Part shown: positions 32,239 to 41,782 of the stretch, piece after piece | Position numbering within the stretch: position 1 is the stretch's first letter | Layout of the letters: every line of letters begins with the position of its first letter | Source of the DNA: Sphingobacterium alkalisoli | Lineage (GTDB): Bacteria; Bacteroidota; Bacteroidia; Sphingobacteriales; Sphingobacteriaceae | Length of the DNA stretch: 64,000 nt | Direction of reading: 5' to 3' | Assembly (NCBI RefSeq): GCF_005049105.1 | Contig: NZ_SUKA01000004.1 | Coordinates: 496,001-560,000 of the forward strand | Notes under the pieces: generated by a model | Told to the model about the DNA's origin: nothing | Databases searched by the model: none | Seen by the model: only the letters and a program-made list of their open reading frames with translations | Program-made: the position numbers and the translations under genes

Positions 32239-33288
32239 TTATATATTTTTTTCTAATTCTTCAATTCGGCTCGCAAAATACGATTTTTTTTCTGGAAATT
32301 TCAAAATTAATTTCTTGAAGACCTCAATCGCTTTCAAGTACAAGTTTTGGTCTGCATAAATATTCGCCAGCGTTTCCGTAACCAACGTGTAGTTATCCTC
32401 TGCACTCTGTCTTGCCTTATTCTCGGTATTCAATTGCTCGGGAGATGGCGGATGTATAATCGGATCCTCGCGAATAAACTTTTCAATCACCTCGTCTACC
32501 TTCTTAGGTGCTGGATTATACGGTACGGGTTTTATTTTTGTCGCCTCACTAAGCTTTACTTCAGGATCCTGCAGGTGAAATATACTCTCTTTAATCTGTT
32601 GATCCAATATAGCTTCGCCAATTTTTTGAGGATCAAAAGGCCTTCTATGAGGTTCTGGAAACGTTGGAGTTGCAAAAGGTTGGTAGGTCTCCGCATATTC
32701 CAATCTTGTCTTATGTAACCACCATCTAAAACTATAAGGCATCAGCTCATCATTATACAAACTGATATTTACTTCCTCTTCTGCTTTAATAGTAATAGCG
32801 TCTTCAAGAGCTGAATCATTGATGACTTCATTTTTGCTTTCGAACACAAAAAAGTTAGCAGAGGAGACACTCCCTTGGATAAGGTTTTCTAAGACTTTAC
32901 TCTCCTCAACGTTTTCATCATTTTCACCGTCTCCACCTATTTCGGAAAAGTCCACTTGTGCTTCCTCGTTATCCGCATTTTCCTTTTCATCAACATCTGT
33001 AAACGAAATGTATTTCTCCTCTTCAACGCGTAGCTCTTCTTCTTCTTGACCTATCGGGCGATTTACAAAATCCCATAACCAATTTACATTGGGCGCAAAC
33101 AAAATCGCTGTTTGCTGAGTACCCGAAGAATCAGACAACAGATGGTTCCTTTTTGCTAACGCAAAACGAAGCGGCTGCGAATACGGATATTTAACAATTA
33201 GCTCCTCTAGAGTTGATTGCTCGATCCGTAATGGATCCTTTAGTGCCTGCACATAAAGTGGTTGATATGCCGTATTAAGATTCTCCAT
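32239..33288 (-). CDS. Cytoplasmic protein with C-terminal TPR, conserved next to lptE
   Basis: 349 residues, no signal peptide. Residues 15-60 (LEELIVKYPYSQPLRFALAK) are helical, the middle (80-160) is very acidic and low-complexity, and residues 300-349 (TLVTETLANIYADQNLYLKA, IEVFKKLILKFPEKKSYF) form a TPR pair. The mix of an acidic centre and a terminal TPR suggests an assembly or scaffold factor. It lies between lptE and secG, 17-19 nt from each, an arrangement I recall as conserved in this order. Function unknown. Confidence 0.75.
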   Translation of the reverse strand: MENLNTAYQPLYVQALKDPLRIEQSTLEELIVKYPYSQPLRFALAKRNHLLSDSSGTQQTAILFAPNVNWLWDFVNRPIGQEEEELRVEEEKYISFTDVDEKENADNEEAQVDFSEIGGDGENDENVEESKVLENLIQGSVSSANFFVFESKNEVINDSALEDAITIKAEEEVNISLYNDELMPYSFRWWLHKTRLEYAETYQPFATPTFPEPHRRPFDPQKIGEAILDQQIKESIFHLQDPEVKLSEATKIKPVPYNPAPKKVDEVIEKFIREDPIIHPPSPEQLNTENKARQSAEDNYTLVTETLANIYADQNLYLKAIEVFKKLILKFPEKKSYFASRIEELEKNI

Positions 33289-33307
33289 ATACTAATTAAA
33301 ATATCTT

Positions 33308-33841
33308 CTACCAATTAGCGAACGCTCGATTGTAAATATCCTCCGTTAACATTTTAATAATATCTTCATTTAATGCCGCCTCTTGCGAAGTAACATCCGA
33401 TCCAGAAAATTCTTTAAACTGTGTAAAAGAATCTTCGAAATTACTTTCGCCGGTTGCATCCAATTTATTTGTATATTTTACTTTTACAGTAATAGATAAA
33501 CGGTTTAATGCAGCTCTATCCAGTCCGCCCGCTTCTACTGCAGCTGGAGTAATGGCATAATTCGTAATGAAACCTTCAAAAATTGCATCCCCATCATCGT
33601 TAACCTGACTCAAAGAAGATTGCGTACGAATCCGTTCCTTTAGACCTTCTGTAAAATTCTGTCCCAATGTCGCGTATACCATCGGAGATATATTTTCAAA
33701 GTATAACACCGTGTAGGTTTTCATCCCCTGAGGGATTGATCCACCAGTAAAACTGTATTTCACTCCACATCCCTGTATACACAAAATCAGTACTGTAGCA
33801 AACAAGATATGTAACGCACTTCTAACAGCAGCTTTTGACAT
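33308..33841 (-). CDS. lptE: LPS-assembly lipoprotein LptE
   Basis: 177 residues. The signal peptide ends in LILCIQGCGVKYSFTGGSIP, with Cys25 the lipid site and the VKYSFTGGSIPQGMKTYTV opening typical of Bacteroidota LptE. It is an outer-membrane lipoprotein that plugs LptD and helps insert lipopolysaccharide. The mature part has the expected two-strand/one-helix pattern and ends in EDIIKMLTEDIYNRAFANW. It sits 12 nt downstream of the sigma54-activator gene. Confidence 0.88.
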   Translation of the reverse strand: MSKAAVRSALHILFATVLILCIQGCGVKYSFTGGSIPQGMKTYTVLYFENISPMVYATLGQNFTEGLKERIRTQSSLSQVNDDGDAIFEGFITNYAITPAAVEAGGLDRAALNRLSITVKVKYTNKLDATGESNFEDSFTQFKEFSGSDVTSQEAALNEDIIKMLTEDIYNRAFANW

Positions 33842-33853
33842 ACAACTAAATTA

Positions 33854-35128
33854 CTATTCTAAATTTAAATCTTTAATTTTTCTATATAAAGTTCTTTCAG
33901 AAATCCCGAGCTCCTGTGCCGCTGCTTTCCGCTTACCCTTATATTTCTTCAATGCCTTCTTGATCAAATCAGATTCTTTATCTATCAGTGAAAGAGACTC
34001 TTCAACTTCCTCTGCATCCTGCGTATTTATTCCCCTATAGGAATTACTCGTATTTACATTAGTTGGATTATGGATCGTAAGTGTGGATGGATGTTTGTTT
34101 TCCTCTTGATATAATTGTGACGTATTGGGCACCACTTCCTGATAAAGCTGATTAATATAAGGTGTGTTTCGATCAAATGTTGCAGAACTATTACCATTTT
34201 GGAGCAGCTCTACTACCAATTTTTTTAAATCTACCATATCCTTTTTCATATCAAATAGGACTTTATAAAGGAGATCTCTTTCCGAAAAATCCTCCTTATT
34301 TTGACCCTTTACGAACATCGGAAGATTCGAGGCACTAGATTCTACTGGTAAATAATTCCGGAGGATTGCAGCGTTAATTACACGCTCTTTTTCCAAAACA
34401 GCTATCTGCTCCGCAATATTTTTCAATTGCCGTACATTACCCGGCCAGCTATAGCTTGCGAGGAGCTCCTGCGCATCCGCGGTCAACTGGATCCCTGGTG
34501 TCCGATATTTGTCTGAAAAATCTACAACAAATTTACGGAACAATAAATAAATATCCTCTTTACGTTCGCGCAAACAAGGTATACGTAGTGGCACGGTATT
34601 CAAACGATAATATAGATCCTCACGGAATTTTCCTTTTTTCACCGCTTCAAAAACATCTACATTTGTTGCTGCTACCACCCGAACATTTGTCTTTTGGACC
34701 TTCGAAGATCCTACACGGATATACTCGCCAGATTCCAAAACACGTAACAATCTGGCTTGCGTATTCATTGGGAGTTCACCCACCTCATCCAAAAAAATAG
34801 TTCCTCCATCAACCACCTCAAAATAACCCTTACGCGCTTCATGTGCCCCTGTAAAAGAACCTTTTTCGTGACCAAATAACTCCGAATCAATCGTTCCTTC
34901 AGGAATCGCCCCACAATTGACTGCGATAAAAGGCCCGTGCTTACGTGCACTCAATTGATGAATAATATGTGAAAACACCTCTTTACCTGAACCACTTTCG
35001 CCCTGTATTAACACAGATATATCAGTCGGCGCCACCTGTCTCGCAACATCTATAGCCCTATTGAGCAGCGGGGAATTCCCTATGATACCAAATCTATTTT
35101 TTAAATCTTGATTATCCACAGTATTCAC
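33854..35128 (-). CDS. Sigma54-dependent transcription activator (AAA+ plus Fis HTH)
   Basis: 424 residues with no N-terminal receiver. An AAA+ core (about 13-245) has Walker A GESGSGKE, the sigma54-contact loop as GSFTGA (canonical GAFTGA), Walker B GGTIFLDEVGEL and the R-finger region. A Ser/Asn-rich linker precedes a C-terminal Fis-type helix-turn-helix (AAQELGISERTLYRKIKDL). It activates sigma54 promoters. Activation probably depends on expression or protein partners rather than phosphorylation. The gene is embedded between miaB and lptE, a conserved Bacteroidota position. Confidence 0.93.
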   Translation of the reverse strand: MNTVDNQDLKNRFGIIGNSPLLNRAIDVARQVAPTDISVLIQGESGSGKEVFSHIIHQLSARKHGPFIAVNCGAIPEGTIDSELFGHEKGSFTGAHEARKGYFEVVDGGTIFLDEVGELPMNTQARLLRVLESGEYIRVGSSKVQKTNVRVVAATNVDVFEAVKKGKFREDLYYRLNTVPLRIPCLRERKEDIYLLFRKFVVDFSDKYRTPGIQLTADAQELLASYSWPGNVRQLKNIAEQIAVLEKERVINAAILRNYLPVESSASNLPMFVKGQNKEDFSERDLLYKVLFDMKKDMVDLKKLVVELLQNGNSSATFDRNTPYINQLYQEVVPNTSQLYQEENKHPSTLTIHNPTNVNTSNSYRGINTQDAEEVEESLSLIDKESDLIKKALKKYKGKRKAAAQELGISERTLYRKIKDLNLE

Positions 35129-35141
35129 CTTAAATGATTTG

Positions 35142-36578
35142 TTAATCTACAATTTTTCCAATTAAAGTGGCAGAAGTACAGCTCTGACCTAACACATACA
35201 CATAGTCGCCCACTTTGTATCTTTCATCAACAGGGAATACCACCATTGTATTTTGATCATTGCGACCACAGTAATCCTTATCCGATCGTTTAGAGAAGCC
35301 TTCGATCAAAACTTTATGCACCTTTCCTACAAAATGTTGCAATCTATACAAACTGTGCTCCCGTTGTAAATTTACCACTTCTGTCAGGCGGCGCTTTTTT
35401 ATCTCCTCCGGGATATCATCTTCGTAACGCTTAGCCGCTAAAGTGCCTGGGCGTTCCGAGTAAGCAAACATATAAGCAAAGTCATATTTCACATACTCCA
35501 TCATGGACAACGTTTCCTGATGTTCCTCTTCCGTTTCCGTACAGAATCCGGTGATTACATCGGTAGAAATACCACATTCGGGGATGATACGACGGATTGC
35601 ATCTACGCGCTCTTTGTACCATTCTCGGTCATAAGTACGGTTCATTAATTCCAGCACACGGGAGTTTCCCGATTGAACTGGAAGATGAATATAATTACAA
35701 ATATTTTCATAACGAGCCATGGTATACAATACCTCGTTCGTTATATCCTTGGGATGAGAAGTGGAAAAACGAACCCGTAAATCGGGACTTACTTCAGCTA
35801 CTAAAGATAACAATTGAGCAAAGTTAACCGTTGGCAATGATTCCTCTCCTTCCGGAACCTCAGGAGTATATTTATACGAATCGACGTTTTGCCCCAACAG
35901 AGTGACCTCTTTATAACCTGCATTATACAGCTCACGCGCTTCACGTACAATAGAGTGGGTATCCCGGCTTCTTTCGCGTCCACGCGTAAATGGAACCACA
36001 CAAAAAGAACACATATTATCACAACCTCTCATAATAGATATGAAGGCAGAAATACCATTTGTATTAAGACGGACAGGATTTATATCTGCATAGGTCTCCT
36101 CTCGCGACAACAATACATTGACAGCTTTACTTCCGTCGTCTACTTTTTCGATCAGATTAGGCAGGTCTCTATATGCATCGGGCCCCACCACTACATCGAC
36201 CAGCTTCTCCTCTTCCAAAAATTTTGACTTCAGACGTTCTGCCATACACCCCAATACACCAACAATCATCCCTGGATTCTTTGCCTTTGCAGATTCAAAC
36301 TCCTTCAGTCGGTTTCGCACACGCTGTTCAGCATTCTCACGTATAGAACATGTATTGATAAAAATAACATCGGCCTCTTTATAATCCTTAGTCGTTTCAA
36401 AACCCTTATCCAACAAAATCGACGCAACAATTTCACTATCAGAAAAATTCATCTGACATCCATAACTCTCTATGTACAATTTTCTTCCGTTGGAGCCTTC
36501 TACCGTAGATGGCAACGCTAAAGCTTCACCCTGACGATCTTCGTCGTGCGTTTTTGTACTGTGTATTAAATCTAACAT
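35142..36578 (-). CDS. miaB: tRNA-2-methylthio-N6-dimethylallyladenosine synthase MiaB
   Basis: 478 residues. The N-terminal UPF0004 domain has cluster cysteines in SYGCQMNFSDSE, NTCSIRENAEQR and GVLGCMAERL. The radical-SAM core has MRGCDNMCSFCVVPFTRG (CxxxCxxC), and a C-terminal TRAM domain spans about 405-478. It methylthiolates i6A37 in tRNA, using two iron-sulfur clusters. First gene of a run with the sigma54 activator (13 nt between). Confidence 0.97.
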   Translation of the reverse strand: MLDLIHSTKTHDEDRQGEALALPSTVEGSNGRKLYIESYGCQMNFSDSEIVASILLDKGFETTKDYKEADVIFINTCSIRENAEQRVRNRLKEFESAKAKNPGMIVGVLGCMAERLKSKFLEEEKLVDVVVGPDAYRDLPNLIEKVDDGSKAVNVLLSREETYADINPVRLNTNGISAFISIMRGCDNMCSFCVVPFTRGRERSRDTHSIVREARELYNAGYKEVTLLGQNVDSYKYTPEVPEGEESLPTVNFAQLLSLVAEVSPDLRVRFSTSHPKDITNEVLYTMARYENICNYIHLPVQSGNSRVLELMNRTYDREWYKERVDAIRRIIPECGISTDVITGFCTETEEEHQETLSMMEYVKYDFAYMFAYSERPGTLAAKRYEDDIPEEIKKRRLTEVVNLQREHSLYRLQHFVGKVHKVLIEGFSKRSDKDYCGRNDQNTMVVFPVDERYKVGDYVYVLGQSCTSATLIGKIVD

Positions 36579-36679
36579 ATTCTAATTCAAAGTTTACAAA
36601 GCTAATAAATTAAAATTAGATACAATGACACATTGTCAGCTTAATATCTCATTCAATTATCGGCGTATAACACCTGAGA

Positions 36680-37960
36680 TTAACCATTCACTAATTCGAA
36701 AATAGTAATCTCCGGCAAAATCCCTACTCTTCCGGGATATCCTAAAAAGCCATATCCAGTGTTGACATAAAGTTGCTTATTTTCTTCTTTATACAACCCC
36801 GCCCACTCCTTATAAATAAACTTGGCCGGACTCCACTGAAAATGTTCACCCCGCACACCGAATTGCATACCATGGGTATGACCTGCAAACATAACGTCGA
36901 CATCCGTATCCAGTACTTGCGCCCTCCAGTGAGAAGGGTCATGGGACAAAAGCAGTTTTACCGCGGCGTCTTCTATTCCTGTCAGCGCTTTCGTCAAATC
37001 TCCTTTCTTTGGAAAACGACCTGTTCCCCAGTTTTGAACACCTGCCACTGCGATCTCATCATTTCCTACTTTAATGGAACGATTTTCATCCATTAAAAGA
37101 TCCCAGCCCATTATTTTATGTGTTTCGATTAGATTTTGTAGATTTTTGCGCTTTGCAGGACTATCCTCTTTACCATAATAATAATCCCCATAATCGTGAT
37201 TACCTAAGGTTGAAAAAACACCCAAATCAGCCTTCAATTTAGAGAACACATCTTGATAATCCCTCATCTCAGATGCTACATTATTCACTAAATCACCCGT
37301 AAAGAAAATCATATCAGGTTTTTCACCCAGTAACATTTCTATCCCACCTAATACCGCCTTATGGTTATAAAATGATCCAGAGTGGACATCTGATATCTGC
37401 GCCAGCTTCATCCCATGAAATGCTTTTGGTAAATTAGGCAATACCAATTTTTGCCGTCGGATACGATAATCATATGCACCTGACACTATACCCCACGACA
37501 ACGGAAAAAGTGGAAGAGAAGCAACGACCAAGCCTGATTTGGTAAGAAATTCCGAACGGGATATACCATTCTTGGGCTTTTCAGGCAACGGGGCCTCCAG
37601 GGTAGGTGTTTCCTGATCCGAACCAACCTTAATCCCCGATCGGAACAATCGCATGATCCAAACACCTCCCCTTCTCAAATCATCGATCAGTAGAATAAGG
37701 ATAAATATAAACTTGCAGGTGGCCGTTATAAAAAATGCAACAAGCACTATGGATCGGTAAGATAGTGGCACATCAAACCTTACTGAAACAACCAAACTTA
37801 TTAGTAAGCCAATCGAATAACCCCACCATGCTAACGTAAACCAACGCGTGCGAACCAATTTTATCTTCGTTGCCCGAAGTGCAAAAAAAATATAGAAATC
37901 AAATACTAATAATAATATGGCATTAAAAACCAACATAACCTTACAAATTTTAATTACCAA
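36680..37960 (-). CDS. Membrane metallophosphoesterase (YkuE-like)
   Basis: 426 residues. N-terminal membrane helices (about 8-28, 42-60, 70-95), a basic linker and another hydrophobic helix (about 144-165) precede a calcineurin-like phosphoesterase domain. Metal-binding motifs are complete: ISDVHSG, TGDLVNN, TLGNHDYG, LLSHDPSHW, FAGHTHG. Family members dephosphorylate lipids or nucleotides at the membrane; substrate unknown. Its start overlaps the hemH stop region by 11 nt, so both are coupled. Confidence 0.9.
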   Translation of the reverse strand: MVIKICKVMLVFNAILLLVFDFYIFFALRATKIKLVRTRWFTLAWWGYSIGLLISLVVSVRFDVPLSYRSIVLVAFFITATCKFIFILILLIDDLRRGGVWIMRLFRSGIKVGSDQETPTLEAPLPEKPKNGISRSEFLTKSGLVVASLPLFPLSWGIVSGAYDYRIRRQKLVLPNLPKAFHGMKLAQISDVHSGSFYNHKAVLGGIEMLLGEKPDMIFFTGDLVNNVASEMRDYQDVFSKLKADLGVFSTLGNHDYGDYYYGKEDSPAKRKNLQNLIETHKIMGWDLLMDENRSIKVGNDEIAVAGVQNWGTGRFPKKGDLTKALTGIEDAAVKLLLSHDPSHWRAQVLDTDVDVMFAGHTHGMQFGVRGEHFQWSPAKFIYKEWAGLYKEENKQLYVNTGYGFLGYPGRVGILPEITIFELVNG

Positions 37961-38987
37961 GCGCCAATCTTTTCAGCGCTTGAATCCATTTTGGATCATC
38001 ATTTAGACTTTCTACCATGGTTACCACCTCACCACCCAGTTCCTTAAATTCATTGGCGTATTCCACTTGAATTTCATCTATTGTTTCTATGCAATCCGAC
38101 ACAAAAGCGGGGCTAAATACCAATAATTTTTTCACACCTTTACTAGCCAGATCATGCAATGTATCCGAGGTGTACGGCTGTATCCATGGCGTTTTACCAA
38201 GGCGAGATTGAAAACAGACAGTATACTGATCCTCCTTTAAAGCCAACTTTTCAGCAATCGCTCTTGTCGTCCCATAACATTGGGATAAATAACAGAACGC
38301 ATTTGTTTGTGCCTTGCAAGAGTCGCATCCGCTATCGGGACATATCAGCTTCCCAGTAGGATCCACCTTTCCCAATTGGCGAACAGGAAGACCGTGATAA
38401 CTAAATAAAATGTGATCATGCGCTCCAATATCATGTCGCAGAGCATGATCTACAAACGTATCCACCATCCCTGGATCTTCACAGTAACTGCTTACAAAAG
38501 AAATTTGGGGAATATAGGACCATGTTCGCATAATTTCCATTACTTTCTCCATGATTGAACCAGAAGTAGCAGAAGCATATTGAGGAAAGAGAGGAATAAC
38601 ACGAATAGAATCCAGAAACATACTTTGCAATTTTTCTAATGCCGATTCAATGGATGGATTTTGATAACGCATGGCCAATTCCACATGATATTCTTCGCCT
38701 AACTCCTCTTGAAGCATCTGCCGCTGTAAAACACTGTAGTACATCAGTGGCGAACCATTTACCTCGTCCCATATCGTTTGGTATGTAGCCGCTGATTGGG
38801 CTGCACGCTTTGGAACAATCACGCCCTTAACAAGCAAAGTTCGCCCCATATAGGGAATATCGAGCACTCTGCCGTCCATTAAAAATTGTGTTAAATATCT
38901 CCTTACATCCGCAGTTGTAGGAGCATCAGGTGTACCCAATTGCACCAACAGAACACCTTTAGTCGCTCGCTTACTCATTGAGTTCAA
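37950..38987 (-). CDS. hemH: Ferrochelatase
   Basis: 345 residues (a start three codons later at 38978 is also possible). It inserts Fe2+ into protoporphyrin IX, the last step of haem synthesis. Motifs: LLVQLGTPDAP, the catalytic H198 in LFSYHGLP, the E of DCIETIDEI, and RLGKTPWIQPYT. Five cysteines cluster at 216, 221, 224, 232 and 237. It overlaps the metallophosphoesterase gene by 11 nt and follows ispH by 61 nt. Confidence 0.95.
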   Translation of the reverse strand: MNSMSKRATKGVLLVQLGTPDAPTTADVRRYLTQFLMDGRVLDIPYMGRTLLVKGVIVPKRAAQSAATYQTIWDEVNGSPLMYYSVLQRQMLQEELGEEYHVELAMRYQNPSIESALEKLQSMFLDSIRVIPLFPQYASATSGSIMEKVMEIMRTWSYIPQISFVSSYCEDPGMVDTFVDHALRHDIGAHDHILFSYHGLPVRQLGKVDPTGKLICPDSGCDSCKAQTNAFCYLSQCYGTTRAIAEKLALKEDQYTVCFQSRLGKTPWIQPYTSDTLHDLASKGVKKLLVFSPAFVSDCIETIDEIQVEYANEFKELGGEVVTMVESLNDDPKWIQALKRLALGN

Positions 38988-39048
38988 AAATAATCAAAAA
39001 TTATTCCACGAGGACAGATCACATAGAATATGAAGATCACATGACCTA

Positions 39049-39897
39049 TTAAAAACTCTCGAGCACCTGCTTCACCTCTTTCATCAACCACATGGGAGTA
39101 GACGTAGCTCCACAGATACCTACTGTTTCGTGCTCTCGAAAAATGGAGGGTTCTATCTCATTCGGCGACGAAATAAAGTAAGAATTAGGGTTAGCAGCTT
39201 TGCACACATCGTAGAGAACTTTCCCATTCGATGATTTCTTTCCCGAAACAAAAAGTATTTTGTCATATTGTCGCACAAAATCACCTAAATCTTCATAACG
39301 GTTGGAAACCTGACGGCAGATCGTATCATTTGCCTTTACCTCGTATCCCCTATCAATCAATTCAGCTTTGATTGCATAGAACTTGTCTACACTTTTGGTG
39401 GTTTGACTATATAAAGTAAAAGAAGGGGGTAAATCTACATTATCAAGCTCTTCGATATCTTGAAACACCAAGGCTTCATTATTAGTTTGCCCCTGTAAAC
39501 CAATAACTTCCGCATGGCCGTGTTTCCCAAAAATCAAGATTTTTTCATTATCATCGTGGGATGTCTTGATCCGATTTTGAAGTTTTAAAACCACCGGACA
39601 GGACGCATCTATTAACGTAATATTATTCTCCAAGGCAATTTGATAGGTTTCAGGTGCTTCACCGTGTGCCCGAATCAATACCTTCTCGTTTTGTAAACTT
39701 GGTAACATCTCATGTTCAATAATTCGAAGCCCTTTCGCTTTTAGCCTTGCTACTTCTTCATCGTTATGTACGATATCACCCAAACAATACAGATATCCGT
39801 CCTCTTCAAGGATTTCTTCCGCCATATCAATAGCATAGACAACACCAAAACAAAACCCAGAGTCTTTATCAATTGTTACCTGTAGATTCTTGCGCAT
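39049..39897 (-). CDS. ispH: 4-hydroxy-3-methylbut-2-enyl diphosphate reductase IspH
   Basis: 282 residues. It is the last enzyme of the MEP isoprenoid pathway, with an oxygen-sensitive iron-sulfur cluster. The three cluster cysteines are C16 (SGFCFGV), C100 (IDASCPVV) and C194 (NDTICRQVSNR); substrate-site histidines H44 (DIVHNDEE), H78 (RAHGEAP) and H127-E130 (GKHGHAE) are also present. It heads the ispH-hemH-phosphoesterase run. A TAACTTTG -7-like box lies 46 nt upstream (39943-39950). Confidence 0.97.
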   Translation of the reverse strand: MRKNLQVTIDKDSGFCFGVVYAIDMAEEILEEDGYLYCLGDIVHNDEEVARLKAKGLRIIEHEMLPSLQNEKVLIRAHGEAPETYQIALENNITLIDASCPVVLKLQNRIKTSHDDNEKILIFGKHGHAEVIGLQGQTNNEALVFQDIEELDNVDLPPSFTLYSQTTKSVDKFYAIKAELIDRGYEVKANDTICRQVSNRYEDLGDFVRQYDKILFVSGKKSSNGKVLYDVCKAANPNSYFISSPNEIEPSIFREHETVGICGATSTPMWLMKEVKQVLESF

Positions 39898-39942
39898 ACT
39901 ATTCCTTGCTTAAAAGAGATCAACATTTCTTAGATCTATCTG

Positions 39943-39950
39943 CAAAGTTA
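39943..39950 (-). promoter_or_regulatory. Candidate -7 element upstream of ispH
   Basis: On the minus strand the sequence is TAACTTTG, matching the Bacteroidota -7 consensus TAnnTTTG, 46 nt before the ispH start. No clear TTTG is present at the usual -33 spacing, so support is partial. Confidence 0.35.
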
Positions 39951-40105
39951 GTAATTAGATCTCAAAATCTATTAAACGTCATACAATGGTCGATAAAACA
40001 TAATGAATGAAGTAAATAGCGGTACCTATCGTCGTAAGCAACATTAAAATTTATTTTCTATTTTTTACTTGGTACTTTTCATACCTTTGCAAAAATTTAA
40101 CGGTT

Positions 40106-40525
40106 ATGGCAACAAACAGAACATTTACGATGATAAAACCAGATGCAGTGGCAAATGGACACATCGGAGCAATCTTAAACGATATTATAGCTGGAGGCTT
40201 TAAAATCATAGCGATGAAATACATCCAGTTGAACAACGAAACAGCAGGAAATTTCTATGCAGTGCACAAAGAAAGACCTTTTTACGGTGAACTTGTTAAT
40301 TTCATGACTTCCGGACCTATTGTTGCCGCAATCTTGGAAAAAGACAATGCAGTAGAAGATTTCCGTACGTTGATCGGGGCTACTAATCCTGCTAACGCGG
40401 CTGAGGGAACTATCCGCAATAAGTACGCGAACTCAATTGAGGCAAATGCAGTCCATGGCTCAGATTCAGACGAGAATGCACAAATCGAAGGCAATTTTTT
40501 CTTTTCGCAAATCGAAAGGTTTTAA
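40106..40525 (+). CDS. ndk: Nucleoside diphosphate kinase
   Basis: 139 residues. It transfers phosphate between nucleoside di- and triphosphates through a phosphohistidine. Catalytic H117 lies in ANAVHGSDSDENA; TFTMIKPDAVANGHIG, the KERPFYGELV loop and NPANAAEGTIRNKYA are conserved. A TACCTTTG -7-like box is at 40082-40089, 16 nt before the ATG. Confidence 0.98.
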   Translation: MATNRTFTMIKPDAVANGHIGAILNDIIAGGFKIIAMKYIQLNNETAGNFYAVHKERPFYGELVNFMTSGPIVAAILEKDNAVEDFRTLIGATNPANAAEGTIRNKYANSIEANAVHGSDSDENAQIEGNFFFSQIERF

Positions 40526-40534
40526 TCAAAAAAA

Positions 40535-40577
40535 TTATACAACAAAGGACCGCGACTTGCGGCCCTTTGTTGTATAA
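40535..40577. terminator. Long bidirectional stem-loop between ndk and the DUF2490 gene
   Basis: TTATACAACAAAGG (40535-40548) plus CCGC pairs with GCGG plus CCTTTGTTGTATAA (40564-40577), with single A/C mismatches between the blocks and a 5-nt loop. A/T tracts lie on both sides. It separates two convergent genes and touches the DUF2490 stop codon. Confidence 0.8.
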
Positions 40578-41249
40578 TCACCATTTCATCCGATGATGTA
40601 GCGATAGCAATACGTGATTGGTGCCCGCTTTCTGTTCTACATGCTGCAGCATGTACCCCAACTGTATTCCCAGATCGTTTGTCACCTTATAACCAATACC
40701 ACCATATAATCTATTGCGATCAAATATATCCAAGTTGTCATCTTCCGAAATGTTCAAAAAGATCTCATTGTAAACTGCCATATACACCGCGTCTTTCCCC
40801 AAATCAGCTTTTGTTAACGGCACATCCACAAATAGTCCGTAACGACCACGGCCTCGAAAGCTCTTATCCGCTATAAACCGTTCTTCCAAGCGAAAACGAT
40901 GACGTATTGAAAACCGATTAACGCCGTGTTTCAATAACGCTTCCTGATAAATCCGGTGTTCGTTAAAAGGATTATTGGGAGAGTTTTCGGCTTCCGTATA
41001 AATAAAACCATATCCTCCCGTAATACTCAACCAAGGTTTTGCTGCATATTCTAAACCAACACGTAGCAAGGTCTGGTTATGATCCCCTCCTAGTTGGTAA
41101 TCCCGCAGTTGTAACTCGTGATGAATAGACAAAGGAGACGACTTAAAAGCTGTATTACCAAAGTAGATGAGCCAGCCTTGCGCTTGTTGCTGTGCAAACA
41201 AAGTCGAAATAGAAAAAAAAAGAAATACACAAGTAAAAATAAATTTCAT
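40578..41249 (-). CDS. DUF2490 outer-membrane barrel protein
   Basis: 223 residues with a signal peptide (1-19, FSISTLFAQ). DUF2490 features: WLIYFGNTAFKSSPLSIHHE, the LRLEERF strand and a closing LLSLHHRMKW. Alternating aromatic strands indicate an outer-membrane barrel of about ten strands. Function unknown; the family is widespread in Bacteroidota. Convergent with ndk across a shared terminator. Confidence 0.85.
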   Translation of the reverse strand: MKFIFTCVFLFFSISTLFAQQQAQGWLIYFGNTAFKSSPLSIHHELQLRDYQLGGDHNQTLLRVGLEYAAKPWLSITGGYGFIYTEAENSPNNPFNEHRIYQEALLKHGVNRFSIRHRFRLEERFIADKSFRGRGRYGLFVDVPLTKADLGKDAVYMAVYNEIFLNISEDDNLDIFDRNRLYGGIGYKVTNDLGIQLGYMLQHVEQKAGTNHVLLSLHHRMKW

Positions 41250-41345
41250 AGGTTCTCGTAAATTATCAGTTTTTAGAATGATTTCTAAAATAAAGAATAC
41301 CTCCCAACATCATACTACACCTTCTGTAACAATTTTTTGATATGA

Positions 41346-41780
41346 TTAAAAAGCACGCTTTTCTAAGTACTCATTCTCTTTTGTCGTCATGAGTAGCTTA
41401 TCTTCCTTCTTCTTGTCAACGTAACCACAAAGATGCAATACACCATGGATGATAACGCGATGCAGTTCATCACGCTCTGTTACATTGAATTTTTCGGAAT
41501 TCTCCCGTACGCGGTCAATAGAAATAAACACATCTCCAGTAATAACACCTTCGTCTTCCGACGCGTCAAATGTGATAATATCTGTATAGGTATCGTGATT
41601 AAGATACTGTTTATTAATATCTAGTAAGCGTTCATCAGAGCAGAAAATAAAATTCAATTCTGAAAGTCGCTTGTATCCCTCGCTTTCAATTGTGCTTCCG
41701 ATCCATTCACGTATTTTTTGCTTTTCTTTAGGCGTAAAATCTGTATCTTCCGAGAAAAATGAAATATCTTTAAGTGCCAT
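41346..41780 (-). CDS. ybeY: Endoribonuclease YbeY (rRNA maturation)
   Basis: 144 residues. Single-strand-specific RNase involved in 16S rRNA 3' maturation and ribosome quality control. The metal motif is H112-GVL-H116-LCGYV-D122, where most bacteria have a third His. NFIFCSDERLLDINKQYLNH and TDIITFD match the family. Two nt separate it from ruvX, so they are cotranscribed. Confidence 0.93.
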   Translation of the reverse strand: MALKDISFFSEDTDFTPKEKQKIREWIGSTIESEGYKRLSELNFIFCSDERLLDINKQYLNHDTYTDIITFDASEDEGVITGDVFISIDRVRENSEKFNVTERDELHRVIIHGVLHLCGYVDKKKEDKLLMTTKENEYLEKRAF

Positions 41781-41782
41781 AT

